The notes under the pieces were generated by a model. That model worked only from the letters and a program-made list of their open reading frames with translations. It did no database searches and was not told the origin of the DNA. Made by a program: the position numbers and the translations under genes. From the NCBI RefSeq assembly GCF_030408395.1, contig NZ_CP046980.1:1364001-1428000 (forward strand): a DNA stretch of 64,000 nt, given 5' to 3'. The DNA is from Corynebacterium aquatimens (lineage in GTDB: Bacteria > Actinomycetota > Actinomycetes > Mycobacteriales > Mycobacteriaceae). Of the stretch, positions 52,310 through 60,921 are shown in pieces (the stretch's first letter is position 1; every line of letters starts with the position of its first letter).

Positions 52310-55192
52310 TTACAAACGATCGATCGCGTCAAGCTCACCCGGGGGCCACACCACGTTCTTCGCCAGCGGAATCTGGTGCGACGCACTTTCCAAAATGTGC
52401 ATGAAATACCCAGCCGCATTCGGGATCGCGATGATATCCCCCGGCGCCACCCCCTGCGGAAAACGAATACGGCGCCGCAAGATCAGCTCGTCTTCAATGC
52501 AGTACGCGCCGACAAGGAAGGCTTCAACCTCGTCCGAACGAGGTTCGACGTCCGGACGGGGGATCAGGATCGGGTCCACCAGGTAGTCATCGGAAGTGGT
52601 ACGGCACTGAGTCCGGTTCATCGCCAGGCCAACGAGTGGCAGCCCGTCGCTGCGAGTTTTCACAAATTCGACGCGCGCCAGAATCACACCGCAACCGTCA
52701 AGCAGGCTCCGACCCGGCTCAAGATGCAGCCGCAGGCCGCGGGCGCGCAGGTCTTCTGCGACACCACCGCTGAGCACATCCTTCAGCCACGGCCCACGCG
52801 TAGGCCGCTGATAAAACGGGTAGGTGTTATTTAACGGATCAGACTTCCACGTGAACGGATCGGCGTAACCATACAGAAACGCGTCCCGCGCGTCGTGATA
52901 ATCACGCCACTGCTCCTCATCGTCGAGGTAGCTCATCGGCACACCCCCACCTACATCGATGAACTTTGGGATGTGGCCGCTGGACCGAAGGTCGTCGATA
53001 AGCACCATGCATTCGCGCAGCGCGGCCGAGCGATCCGCTGCCGCATATCCATGGAGGTGGACGTGAACGCCGCGCACGCTTATCGACGGATCCGTCTCAC
53101 GCAGCGTCGATCGCCACTGGTCGGAGCGTTCCCCGAAGCGAGTCGGGGGCATCGTGGCGGGATCGGGGGCGAGACGCGGAGCGATCAGGGCGACTCGGTC
53201 TGCCTCGCGGGCGAGCGCCACGACGCGGTGGTACTCAGTGGCATTGTCCACGGAAATGACCACGCCGTTGTCGATGGCGAGGCGCAGCAACGCGTCGGTT
53301 TTCACCGCCGCCGAGACGATAATCCGCTCCCCCGGCACGCCGCGGCCAAGCACCTGCGACAGCTCGTTGAAGCTGGCCACATCCACGCCGTGGGCAGCAT
53401 CGCGCACGGTGTCGACGAAGACTAGGCCTTTGTTGGCCTTCCGGGCGAAGAAAACTTTGACCTCAACTCCGCAGTCGGCACCGGCGGTGACGAGTTCATC
53501 GACGTTGGCCAGCATCGGCCCCGGGTTGAGTACATTGATGGGGCTGGAAAACTCGGTGAGAAGCCGATCGCATTCTAAGTAGTCGGCAACCAGCTGGTCC
53601 ACCCACGGTTCCGTGCGTGCTGTCAGCGGCGGAATCCCGTGCGCTGGTTGTGTGTCCGCCGCGGGGGTTCCCTGCGCCGCGCGGGCGGCAACCCGGCGCG
53701 CCCAGCGCGGAATCTCATCGTGCTGGGTGCGGTTGAGCGTGTCGAGGCCTAAGACAACACCCTCGGTGGCGCGTCCCACCGCAGCGATGTGCCGCTGCCC
53801 GGCCAGAGTGCCGTCGCGCTCGATGCGCAGCGCGCGTGTCGACGGATCGGTGACGCCAATCCCCGCGTCCACGAGCGCATGGACGAGCGTTCCCGGGATT
53901 ACTCCTGGCGGGGCGATGACGCCATCAATGACGACTGTGGCACCGACGTTGTGTGCTGCTGCGAGAAGATCTTCGTCACTTCCGCCGCGCCCGAGCAGGT
54001 CGGGGCGAATGACACCGGCATCGATGCGGGACAGCAGGTCCGCCGCTGGTTCGACGAACGGACCGAATGCAACTCGCTCCATCCGCCTTGTGAACACGGC
54101 GAATTCATCTTCCGGGCCCGCACCTGCCAGGCTGTCGCGCCCGCCAAAGGACGCGCGCTCGATCAGCGCCGGGTACGCCTTGCGGAACGCCAAACCCACA
54201 GCCTGTCCCGCAGTGAGCGGTCCGCGCCCGGTAGCACCTGCAACGGAGGCTCGGAGATCCTCCACTGGGTCGCCTTTATCGGTGCCGGCAAGGACGCTTC
54301 GGACCGCAGCAGTGCTCGTGGCTGTGCTCGCGACTGTGCTCGCTGCAGTGCTCGCAGCGCCTTGCCCGGCGGACTCGGCCGCCCGCGCCAGGATGCCCAC
54401 CGCGAAGGTCTCGATCGCCGCGATCACCTGTGTAAGGTCGCTGGCGTTCCTGATCGCATCCATAGCGACGTCCAGCAGATCCTCTATCTCCACGCCCGGG
54501 TCCGCTTTGACCTCCATGAACCGCCCCGACCGGCTCACGGGGTAGATCGCGGCGGCGTCGATCACCCGCGCAATATCAATGAAGGTGAGCGCTGCGCCCC
54601 GAACTACCACGACATCGTCGCTGGTAACGGTGCGCAGATCCTTTACGGTTGCCGGGGCGATTAGGCGCGGAGTATTCCTTTCACCGGCGCTTGGAAGTGA
54701 ACCGAAAACACCGGAGTGCGCTAGCGACCCCGGCCAGTCGTGGGCGTGGCCGGTGGCGAGGAGGATTTCGTCGAAAAGCATGCTCTCATCAGCGACTGAA
54801 ACCTGCCACCTGTCACCGTCCGGCGCGACACTGGCGACAGTGCCGACGACCCACTCAAACGTGCACCGCCGCGGGGTGTGATCGATGAGTGCGCGCCACG
54901 ATTCGACGAGGAAACGACCGACCTCCGTACGCGGGGCGGGGTGGGGTGCATCGGTCCATTCGGCAAACGAGCCGCATCGCGTGGTGATCGCGTCGTGTGG
55001 GACGTTGACCAGCCACTGCTGCGGTTGCTTCAACGCATAGGGGCCCGTCGCGCCTAAAATACCGTCGTTGAAAACGGTCAGGTCGATGCTCAGGCTGCGC
55101 TGACGCGCGAGTTCGAAGAGCTCTTCAGCCGCCCACAACGCCCGCGGTCCGCCCCCGATGATTCCTACTTTCAGCGTCTGCGAGTCAGTCAC
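52310..55192 (-). CDS. FAD/NAD(P)-binding domain fused to a Y4yA-like PLP decarboxylase
   Basis: A 960-residue fusion. Residues 1-535 form an FAD/NAD(P)-binding protein of the NAD_binding_9 type: VGIIGGGPRALWAAEEL (about 9-25), QWLVNVPHDAITTRCGSFAEW, LLATGHAHDWPG, and VAFGPFVEPAADLLSRID. Residues about 545-960 form a fold-III PLP decarboxylase. The lysine that should bind PLP is K585 (FFARKANKG), with FIDVGGGVP, LEPGRS (E825) and AYCIEDEL (C898), as in ornithine/diaminopimelate decarboxylases, closest to the Y4yA type. The FAD half is not recognised as a specific known oxygenase. A GTG start at 55192 overlaps the upstream gene stop as GTGA. Its substrate may be the product of that upstream enzyme (inference). 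Confidence 0.8.
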   Translation of the reverse strand: MTDSQTLKVGIIGGGPRALWAAEELFELARQRSLSIDLTVFNDGILGATGPYALKQPQQWLVNVPHDAITTRCGSFAEWTDAPHPAPRTEVGRFLVESWRALIDHTPRRCTFEWVVGTVASVAPDGDRWQVSVADESMLFDEILLATGHAHDWPGSLAHSGVFGSLPSAGERNTPRLIAPATVKDLRTVTSDDVVVVRGAALTFIDIARVIDAAAIYPVSRSGRFMEVKADPGVEIEDLLDVAMDAIRNASDLTQVIAAIETFAVGILARAAESAGQGAASTAASTVASTATSTAAVRSVLAGTDKGDPVEDLRASVAGATGRGPLTAGQAVGLAFRKAYPALIERASFGGRDSLAGAGPEDEFAVFTRRMERVAFGPFVEPAADLLSRIDAGVIRPDLLGRGGSDEDLLAAAHNVGATVVIDGVIAPPGVIPGTLVHALVDAGIGVTDPSTRALRIERDGTLAGQRHIAAVGRATEGVVLGLDTLNRTQHDEIPRWARRVAARAAQGTPAADTQPAHGIPPLTARTEPWVDQLVADYLECDRLLTEFSSPINVLNPGPMLANVDELVTAGADCGVEVKVFFARKANKGLVFVDTVRDAAHGVDVASFNELSQVLGRGVPGERIIVSAAVKTDALLRLAIDNGVVISVDNATEYHRVVALAREADRVALIAPRLAPDPATMPPTRFGERSDQWRSTLRETDPSISVRGVHVHLHGYAAADRSAALRECMVLIDDLRSSGHIPKFIDVGGGVPMSYLDDEEQWRDYHDARDAFLYGYADPFTWKSDPLNNTYPFYQRPTRGPWLKDVLSGGVAEDLRARGLRLHLEPGRSLLDGCGVILARVEFVKTRSDGLPLVGLAMNRTQCRTTSDDYLVDPILIPRPDVEPRSDEVEAFLVGAYCIEDELILRRRIRFPQGVAPGDIIAIPNAAGYFMHILESASHQIPLAKNVVWPPGELDAIDRL

Positions 55193-56202
55193 GGCGCGTT
55201 CTCCTCCACCCAATCATCGTCATAGATCGTATCCAGGTACGCGCGGCCGTCATCGTGGAAGATCGCCACGATGTCTACTGGGTCTACTGGGTCTACTGGG
55301 TCCGCGCCGCGCTCGGGCTGCCCCGCGAGATCATCTAACAACGCCGCCACGGCACTCGCCACCGCGCCGCCTGAGGCACCCGGCAAGAAGCCTGTGGCCG
55401 CGGCCATGTTTCGCGCCGCAGTGATACAGTCCCGGGCGCCCACGCGAACCACGCGGTCCGGCGTAACCTCACGCGACAGATCCGGCACGACGCCCGCACC
55501 AAAGCCGGGCAGAATCCGGTCGGCGCGCGCACCGTTGAACAGCACGGAACCCTCCGCGTCCACGGCTATCACCTTGGTGTCCAACCCGTTTTCCGCGATG
55601 GAACGCAGGCAGCCGCCCACCGTCCCCGTGGTACTCACCGCAACCAGCAGGTAATCGGGCGCGTGGCCAAGCGTATCCACGATCTCCTTCATCGTGCCCT
55701 GGCTATGCGCCGTGAACGCCGCCCGGTTGGAATATTGATCGAGGTTGATTGCCCCCAACTCATCGATGAGTTCGGCGACCTTCTTCCGCCGTGCTGCCAG
55801 CCAGTCCCCTGTCTCCGGGTCTGGCTGCGTGACCGGATGGATCGTCGCACCCAACGCCTTGATGTGCGCCAACGTCGTGGTATTCGTTCGCTGGTCCACG
55901 ACGCAGTGAAAATCCCAACCGCCGATCGCAGCCTCACGAGCAAGCGCCACACCCAGGTTGCCTGAGCTGGACTCCACGACCGTTGCACCGGGCCCAAGGA
56001 TTCCCTGATCAACCGCCGCCTGCACCAGCGCACGGGCTGTGCGATCCTTGGCGCTGCCACCCGGATTGAAGGATTCCAACTTGCCCCACACGCGAACGCC
56101 GGGATCGCTGTGGCCATTTTGGAAAGCATCATCAATGCGGATGAGTGGCGTAGCACCGACAGTATCGAGCAGGCCAGGCCCCTCGATGCAATTTTCACAC
56201 AT
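55189..56202 (-). CDS. SbnA-like cysteine-synthase-fold PLP enzyme
   Basis: A 337-residue enzyme of the cysteine synthase family. Opening MCENCIEGPGLLDTVGATPLIRI has an unusual CxxC near the start, as in SbnA. PLP lysine lies in NPGGSAKDRTARALV (about residue 50), SSSGNLGVALA binds the substrate, and STTGTVGG holds the phosphate loop. SbnA makes N-(amino-carboxyethyl)-glutamate from O-phosphoserine in staphyloferrin B biosynthesis. Here the product may go to the adjacent FAD/decarboxylase protein. ATG 56202 has TAAGCT (56210-56215) seven bases upstream. The C-terminal region carries a VDPVDPVDPVD repeat. Confidence 0.8.
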   Translation of the reverse strand: MCENCIEGPGLLDTVGATPLIRIDDAFQNGHSDPGVRVWGKLESFNPGGSAKDRTARALVQAAVDQGILGPGATVVESSSGNLGVALAREAAIGGWDFHCVVDQRTNTTTLAHIKALGATIHPVTQPDPETGDWLAARRKKVAELIDELGAINLDQYSNRAAFTAHSQGTMKEIVDTLGHAPDYLLVAVSTTGTVGGCLRSIAENGLDTKVIAVDAEGSVLFNGARADRILPGFGAGVVPDLSREVTPDRVVRVGARDCITAARNMAAATGFLPGASGGAVASAVAALLDDLAGQPERGADPVDPVDPVDIVAIFHDDGRAYLDTIYDDDWVEENAP

Positions 56203-56209
56203 GCCGTCC

Positions 56210-56215
56210 AGCTTA
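56210..56215 (-). promoter_or_regulatory. -10 box of the SbnA-like operon
   Basis: TAAGCT on the minus strand ends seven bases before ATG 56202, implying leaderless transcription. The cluster of 11-bp motifs begins 55 bp further upstream. Confidence 0.45.
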
Positions 56216-56269
56216 TGCGAAGTCCCGCCATCACCGGTGCCACCGTCTTCTTCGTCCCCGCCACCACCG

Positions 56270-56466
56270 CAAATGCTCGTCCCACCCACCGCAAATGCTC
56301 GTTCCAGGCCGTCCCAACCGCAAATGCTCGTTTCAGACCGCCCCGTATTGCTACAACAACACGTACAACGAGCATTTGCGCCATTTACCTACTCGCACAA
56401 CGAGCATTTAAAGACGAGCATTTGGGTTTCCGGGGTCCAGAACGAGCATTTGAAGACGAGCATTTG
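56270..56466. repeat. Cluster of eight 11-bp motifs upstream of the SbnA-like operon
   Basis: CAAATGCTCGT occurs at 56270, 56292 and 56321; its complement ACGAGCATTTG (one copy ends in A) occurs at 56368, 56400, 56414, 56442 and 56456. Three forward and five reverse copies lie in 197 bp. The right part is a tandem pair of two-motif units about 42 bp apart with 14-bp internal spacing. Could be regulator sites or a repeat element; no gene is supported. Confidence 0.75.
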
Positions 56467-56474
56467 GGTTCCGA

Positions 56475-56560
56475 CTGACGATCCTGACGATCCTGACGAT
56501 TTGGCCGACATAGAGGGGTAAAAGCCCAGTTCGGCGTCGTGGGAGTGTCAACATCGTCAG
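56475..56560. repeat. Divergent relative of the palindromic repeat
   Basis: Begins CTGACGATCCTGACGATCCTGACGAT (three direct CTGACGAT copies) and ends AGTGTCAACATCGTCAG, matching the right arm of the elements at 3213-3590. The middle is unrelated. Confidence 0.55.
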
Positions 56561-56596
56561 CCATGGTTTGGGCCGGTGTTCTACGACCGGTGGCGT

Positions 56597-56706
56597 CCTG
56601 ACGATGCTGACACTTCCGCGGCACTATTTGCCATGGAAACTCGAAACCTGCAGGTCAAAACCTTGCAATCTTCCTTATGGGTCGCGGCTGTGTCAGCATC
56701 GTCAGG
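56597..56706. repeat. Relative of the palindromic repeat, copy 5
   Basis: Arms CCTGACGATGCTGACAC and GTGTCAGCATCGTCAGG are the same as in the 3213-3590 elements, but the 76-bp interior differs. From 56707 to 56794 there is a G-rich tract with repeated GTTGTGGGCGTGGTGGG units and no gene. Confidence 0.6.
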
Positions 56707-56794
56707 CGCCCCGGTTGTGGGCGTGGTGGGGGCCGGTGGACCCGTTGTGGGCGTGGTGGGACCCGGTTGGGGGTGGTGGGGACCGGCCTGGGCC

Positions 56795-57637
56795 CTAAGG
56801 AGAGATGGTCATCGCTTCTTCCGCGCGCAGATCGTCTGCGGAGACGAAGTAGGTCTCCATTTCGCCGTTCTTCATCACCATGAGCTTGGACAGTTCGTCG
56901 GGTAGCCCGGACCCCACCTTCGTTAGCTCGGCGCGAATCTGCTCCGGGGCCCAGGTGGAGTCGATGGTGATTGGGATCGGCAGTTGTATTCCTGCGATCT
57001 GCGGGGTCACCGTCAATTTGGTCACGATGATGTGGAAGTTGCCGTTCAGCGTTGTGGTTACGCCTTTGCCGGTGCGCTGCCACATCGCCGGGAAAGCGGG
57101 ATTACTAGACGGGAACTGCACGCTTAGGTTGTCCAAAATCACCCGGTCGCTGTCGATTCGGATCGCTGGTCGCGGCCCCTGCAGCGTGTCGATCTGGACG
57201 TAGGACAGCTTGACGTTGCCCACTAGAGTCGTCGAATCAGCACGAATGATGAACGGGTTGCCGGTGGGGGTCAACATGCCCGGGATGGGTTCTGGTGGTG
57301 TGAAATCAAAGCCACCGATCTTGCCCGGTTCAATCCCCTTGCCGTGAAGTTCCGGCGGCAACCACTCCATTCCAGGTGCCGGCGGCGGGAGCGGAGCTGC
57401 GGGAAGCTGCGGTAATGGCAGTTGTGGGGCGGGCAGCGGCGGGCCAGGCGGCGGCAACACGTCGGGTGCTGGCGGGAAGGGGTTCGCCGGTGGCGGCGCC
57501 AAATGGGGTGGCTGCGGGAGTTGAACCCCGGGGATGTTCGGGAACTGCGCTTTCGCAACCTGCGGCACCCCTACGACAAGGCCCAGCCCGCAAGCGATCA
57601 CGCCTAGCGTACCGACGATTTGGCGGGAGGGCTTCAT
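56795..57637 (-). CDS. Exported Pro-rich protein of a DUF6230/DUF6114 operon
   Basis: A 280-residue exported protein with a signal peptide (to about 30, QVAKA), a Pro-rich segment (about 31-92; PPPANPFPPAPDVLPPPGPP), and a C-terminal beta-rich domain of about 175 residues (TGNPFIIRADSTTLVGNVKLSYVQIDT). No named family recognised. The start codon ATG 57637 overlaps the DUF6114 stop by 4 bases, so it is translationally coupled. It probably works with the two upstream products outside the membrane. Function unknown. Confidence 0.75.
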   Translation of the reverse strand: MKPSRQIVGTLGVIACGLGLVVGVPQVAKAQFPNIPGVQLPQPPHLAPPPANPFPPAPDVLPPPGPPLPAPQLPLPQLPAAPLPPPAPGMEWLPPELHGKGIEPGKIGGFDFTPPEPIPGMLTPTGNPFIIRADSTTLVGNVKLSYVQIDTLQGPRPAIRIDSDRVILDNLSVQFPSSNPAFPAMWQRTGKGVTTTLNGNFHIIVTKLTVTPQIAGIQLPIPITIDSTWAPEQIRAELTKVGSGLPDELSKLMVMKNGEMETYFVSADDLRAEEAMTISP

Positions 57638-58092
57638 GGGTGATCCTCCGGGAGGGTGTGGCCGTTAGGTTCTTCGTCGATAGGTGTGGCGCGTCGACCG
57701 GGTGCCCATGACAGCGCTAGGGCGCCGCCGACGAGGGCGAACAGGGTGCCGATGACAAAGCCGCCGAAGTTGGACGTGGGCAAAGCGACGAAGCCGAGTA
57801 GTAAGGCGGTGATGCCGGTGAGGATTCGAGCGTCGGGTTTGAACCAGGTCATCAGACCGCAGGTGATTAATAGGACGCCGATGAGCAGGGTGGAAACGCC
57901 GGAGATCGTGCTGATCTGGATCTGGATGTTGGAGACTTCCAGCGAGAGGTAGGCGGGCGTAAGAATCACCGTGCCGCCGAGGATCATGCACAGACCGGCA
58001 CCGAACGGGCGGCTCCCGCGCCAGGTGGAAAAGCGCTTGTTTTTGGCCTTCAGGTTGGTCTGTGGGTTCTGGGTTTTAGCAGCCACCTTCAT
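57634..58092 (-). CDS. DUF6114-family membrane protein
   Basis: A 152-residue inner-membrane protein with about four helices, beginning FSTWRGSRPFGAGLCMILGGTVILTPAYLSL, which matches the DUF6114 family pattern (W..RRPF.AG...L.GG). Families DUF6230 and DUF6114 often occur side by side in actinobacteria. I chose ATG 58092 (MKVAAKTQ), inside the end of the upstream gene (17-bp overlap), but the frame reaches 58107. Role unknown. Confidence 0.8.
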   Translation of the reverse strand: MKVAAKTQNPQTNLKAKNKRFSTWRGSRPFGAGLCMILGGTVILTPAYLSLEVSNIQIQISTISGVSTLLIGVLLITCGLMTWFKPDARILTGITALLLGFVALPTSNFGGFVIGTLFALVGGALALSWAPGRRATPIDEEPNGHTLPEDHP

Positions 58093-58645
58093 TGCCACCC
58101 ACAACACGAAGCTTGGAGCCCGCCGCGGTCAGCACATCCGCGGTAATCGACGACGCTTTGATCCGCTGCGTGCCTGCATCCAGACCGGCGGCTTGGATAC
58201 CAAACGCACCGGGTTGCGCACGGTTGGACATCGTGGAGGCGTCCACGCCGATTTGCGGGTTCTTCAGGGTCATCGTGCCGTCAAGACTGGTGGTACCAAT
58301 GACCAGGTTCGTGGCCTGCGTGTTGGGGCCGTCGACCTTCATCACGAACTTCTTCTCCCCCAAACCGGGAAGGCTCACTGGGGCTTCCATGCACAGGTCA
58401 GTGATTGTTGCTTCCTTCATGCGCAGGCGCGTGACGGGGATGTCGCCGTTGGCCATTGACTCGGTATCGACGAACAGCTGCATCTCTTCCGCGTTGATGG
58501 ACCCCACGGTTTGCTGGAAGATCGTGTTGGACAATGAGATGCCCGCCGATACGCCGTTTTGCGCCATGGCCACCCCTTCGCCGGCAAGAACCAACAGGCC
58601 CGCGCCAAGAATTCCCGCAAAACGCAGACGCTTCGTGTGTCCCAT
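58076..58645 (-). CDS. DUF6230-family exported protein
   Basis: A 189-residue exported protein with a signal peptide (GILGAGLLVLAGEGVAMA) and a beta-rich mature part typical of DUF6230 (LRMKEATITDLCMEAPVSLPG; KVDGPNTQATNLVIGTTSLDG), ending in GGNEGGC. Two ATGs, at 58654 and 58645, are in frame. I chose 58645 because GGAGG lies 9 bases before it, while 58654 abuts the site. First gene of a three-gene operon with overlapping stops and starts. Confidence 0.78.
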   Translation of the reverse strand: MGHTKRLRFAGILGAGLLVLAGEGVAMAQNGVSAGISLSNTIFQQTVGSINAEEMQLFVDTESMANGDIPVTRLRMKEATITDLCMEAPVSLPGLGEKKFVMKVDGPNTQATNLVIGTTSLDGTMTLKNPQIGVDASTMSNRAQPGAFGIQAAGLDAGTQRIKASSITADVLTAAGSKLRVVGGNEGGC

Positions 58646-58857
58646 GATGCCCATCCTCCAGTTGAGAGTCGTTCCAGGGTTGCGGACTGACGCATGTGCG
58701 CAATCCGTTTGCTGTTGGAAACTACCACGATTGGAAGGAAGTTTAAACGAAAAACCGCGAATTTCTTAGATTTTTCTAAGAGCAGAGGTGCTGAAGTGAC
58801 ATGGAGCAAAGCAAAACACCCGGATGGAACGTGCCATCCGGGTGCCCTACTGTGTTG

Positions 58858-58930
58858 TACCCCGTACGGGATTTGAACCCGTGTTACCGCCGTGAGAGGG
58901 CGACGTCCTAGGCCGCTAGACGAACGGGGC
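58858..58930 (-). tRNA. tRNA-Glu (anticodon CTC), copy 1
   Basis: A 73-nt cloverleaf on the minus strand. The acceptor begins GCCCCGT, anticodon stem-loop CGCCC-TCTCACG-GCG reads CTC, and the T loop is TTCAAAT. The sequence from 58853 to 58935 is repeated exactly 160 bp downstream. Confidence 0.93.
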
Positions 58931-59017
58931 AAGGACAGCGGAACAATCCGCTTCTATCTGCGCCGCACCGTCTTAGGACCGTATAACTACAGTCACTAAA
59001 AATACAGTGAAGCGTTG

Positions 59018-59090
59018 TACCCCGTACGGGATTTGAACCCGTGTTACCGCCGTGAGAGGGCGACGTCCTAGGCCGCTAGACGAACGGGGC
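59018..59090 (-). tRNA. tRNA-Glu (anticodon CTC), copy 2
   Basis: Identical to copy 1, including several flanking bases (GTTGTACCCC on one side, CAAGGAC on the other), so it arose by tandem duplication. Confidence 0.93.
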
Positions 59091-59139
59091 AAGGACTTTT
59101 TAGTCATGCAGCTCAATCACCGCGGTGATTGTTCTGCAG

Positions 59140-59211
59140 CTGGCCTACCAGGACTCGAACCTAGAATGACGGTACCAGAAACCGTAGTGTTGCCAATTAC
59201 ACCATAGGCCA
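59140..59211 (-). tRNA. tRNA-Gln (anticodon CTG)
   Basis: A 72-nt minus-strand cloverleaf. Acceptor TGGCCTA/TAGGCCA, anticodon loop TTCTGGT with CTG, and T loop TTCGAGT. It lies just after gltX in the same direction. Confidence 0.93.
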
Positions 59212-59332
59212 TCGTGTTCTTAACCCTGTAAGTGAAGCTTTTTGCTTTACTCACCCGGTTGAAAACAACGTCGTTTACTATAACCGGCACCCGCAAGCAG
59301 AACCAAATCCGCTGGTGGATGCCGGAAATGGT

Positions 59333-60820
59333 CTAGGCTTCAGGCACGTACGGCGTCACCGCGCGGGCAGCGCGAAGGCGCGTTAGCGTGGACTCGCGAC
59401 CAAGCAGTTCCATGGACTCAAACAAAGGGGGCGAGATCGCTTCCCCGGAGATGCCCACGCGCAGGGCGCCGTAAGCCTTGCGTGGCTTCAGACCAAGGTC
59501 CTCAATCAACGCCTTGGACAGCGCAGCCTCAATCGCGGCCGTGTTCCACTCCTCAAGACCTTCCAAAACCTCGATCGAAACATCCAGCGGCTGCACGGCA
59601 TCGTCCTTGAGGTTCTTCTTCGCCGCCTTCTCATCAAGCACGAGGTCCTCGTCGGCGGTGACCAGGAACTTGAGCAACCCATACGCGTCGCCAAGCATCT
59701 TGATGCGCGTTTGCACAAGGTCCGCCGCGATCGCGAACTTATCCTCCGGGTAATCAGCCGGGAAGTCCGTGTACTCGCTCAGGTAGGCGCGCAGCCGCTC
59801 GCGGAAATCATCCGCGTCAAGCAGACGGATCTGATCGGCGTTAATCGCCTCCAACTTCTTCTGGTCAAAGCGCGCCGGGTTACCCAGCACGTCTGAAACA
59901 TCGAAGGCAGCAATGAATTCCTCGACGCTGAAGATGTCCTGGTCCGCGGACAAAGACCAGCCCAAAAGCGCAAGGTAGTTGATCATGCCCTCGGGGATGA
60001 TGCCGTTTTCGCGGTGGTTGAACAGGTTGGATTCCGGGTCGCGCTTGGAAAGCTTCTTGTTGCCCTCCCCCATCACGAACGGCAGGTGGCCAAACTCCGG
60101 GGTGCGCTCCGCCACGCCGATGCGCTGCAGCGCCTCATACAGCGCAATCTGCCGCGGGGTGGATGAGAGCAGGTCCTCGCCGCGCAGCACGTGGGTCACG
60201 CCCATCAGCGCATCATCGACGGGGTTGACCAGCGTGTACAGCGGCGCACCATTGGAGCGCGCCACCACGTAGTCCGGCTGGGTTTCAGGCTTGAACACCA
60301 TGTCCCCGCGCACGAGGTCATGCCACGCCCACTCTTTCGCCGGCATGCGAAGGCGCCAGACGGGCTCGCGGCCGGCGGCCTTGAATTCCGCGATCTGCTC
60401 GTCCGTCAAGTCGCGGTCAAAGTTGTCGTAGCCCAACTGCGGGTCACGGCCCGCGGCAATGTGGCGCTCGCGCACCTCGTCGGCCGTGGAGTACGCGGGG
60501 TAGACCTCACCGGCATCAATCAGCTTCTGCAGAACATCAGCGTAGATGTCCATGCGCTGGGACTGCCGGTAGGGCTCGTGCGGGCCGCCTTTTTCCACAC
60601 CCTCATCCCAGTCGAGGCCCAGCCACGTCAGCGCGTCAATGATCGCGTGGTAGGACTCCTCTGAGTCGCGCTTCGCATCCGTGTCCTCGATGCGGAAGAT
60701 GAGTTTTCCGCCCGTGTGGCGGGCCTGCGCCCAATTAAAAAGCGCCGTCCGGACCAATCCCACGTGGGGCGTTCCAGTCGGCGAGGGGCAAAAACGTACG
60801 CGTACGGGTGCTTCAGTCAT
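59333..60820 (-). CDS. gltX: Glutamyl-tRNA synthetase
   Basis: Charges tRNA-Glu; in actinobacteria it usually also charges tRNA-Gln, which is later amidated. The 495-residue class I enzyme shows the HIGH region as [19 protein letters not shown] and KMSKS as KLSKRDPES, with the [14 protein letters not shown] segment between. ATG 60820 ([16 protein letters not shown]) is set by family and by TAGCAT (60828-60833), which ends seven bases before it; the ATG at 60829 falls inside that -10 box. Two tRNA-Glu genes and one tRNA-Gln follow downstream. Confidence 0.96.
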   Translation of the reverse strand: MTEAPVRVRFCPSPTGTPHVGLVRTALFNWAQARHTGGKLIFRIEDTDAKRDSEESYHAIIDALTWLGLDWDEGVEKGGPHEPYRQSQRMDIYADVLQKLIDAGEVYPAYSTADEVRERHIAAGRDPQLGYDNFDRDLTDEQIAEFKAAGREPVWRLRMPAKEWAWHDLVRGDMVFKPETQPDYVVARSNGAPLYTLVNPVDDALMGVTHVLRGEDLLSSTPRQIALYEALQRIGVAERTPEFGHLPFVMGEGNKKLSKRDPESNLFNHRENGIIPEGMINYLALLGWSLSADQDIFSVEEFIAAFDVSDVLGNPARFDQKKLEAINADQIRLLDADDFRERLRAYLSEYTDFPADYPEDKFAIAADLVQTRIKMLGDAYGLLKFLVTADEDLVLDEKAAKKNLKDDAVQPLDVSIEVLEGLEEWNTAAIEAALSKALIEDLGLKPRKAYGALRVGISGEAISPPLFESMELLGRESTLTRLRAARAVTPYVPEA

Positions 60821-60862
60821 GAAAGCCATGCTACATGGCCCAAAGCATCCGCTTAACGACGA

Positions 60863-60889
60863 GCGGGTGTGCGCACTGCGCACACCCGC
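60863..60889 (-). terminator. Hairpin between the esterase and gltX genes
   Basis: GCGGGTGTGCGCA and TGCGCACACCCGC pair perfectly, 33 bp after the esterase stop. No T-run follows, as in many actinobacterial terminators. Confidence 0.6.
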
Positions 60890-60921
60890 GGGAGGTTTGA
60901 AACCGTATCGGCTAGCTCGCT

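Noticed and set aside
56110..56478. Frames over the 11-bp motif cluster (TANAR/DEHLG repeats).
   Set aside because: They translate the DNA motif in different frames and strands; no gene signals.
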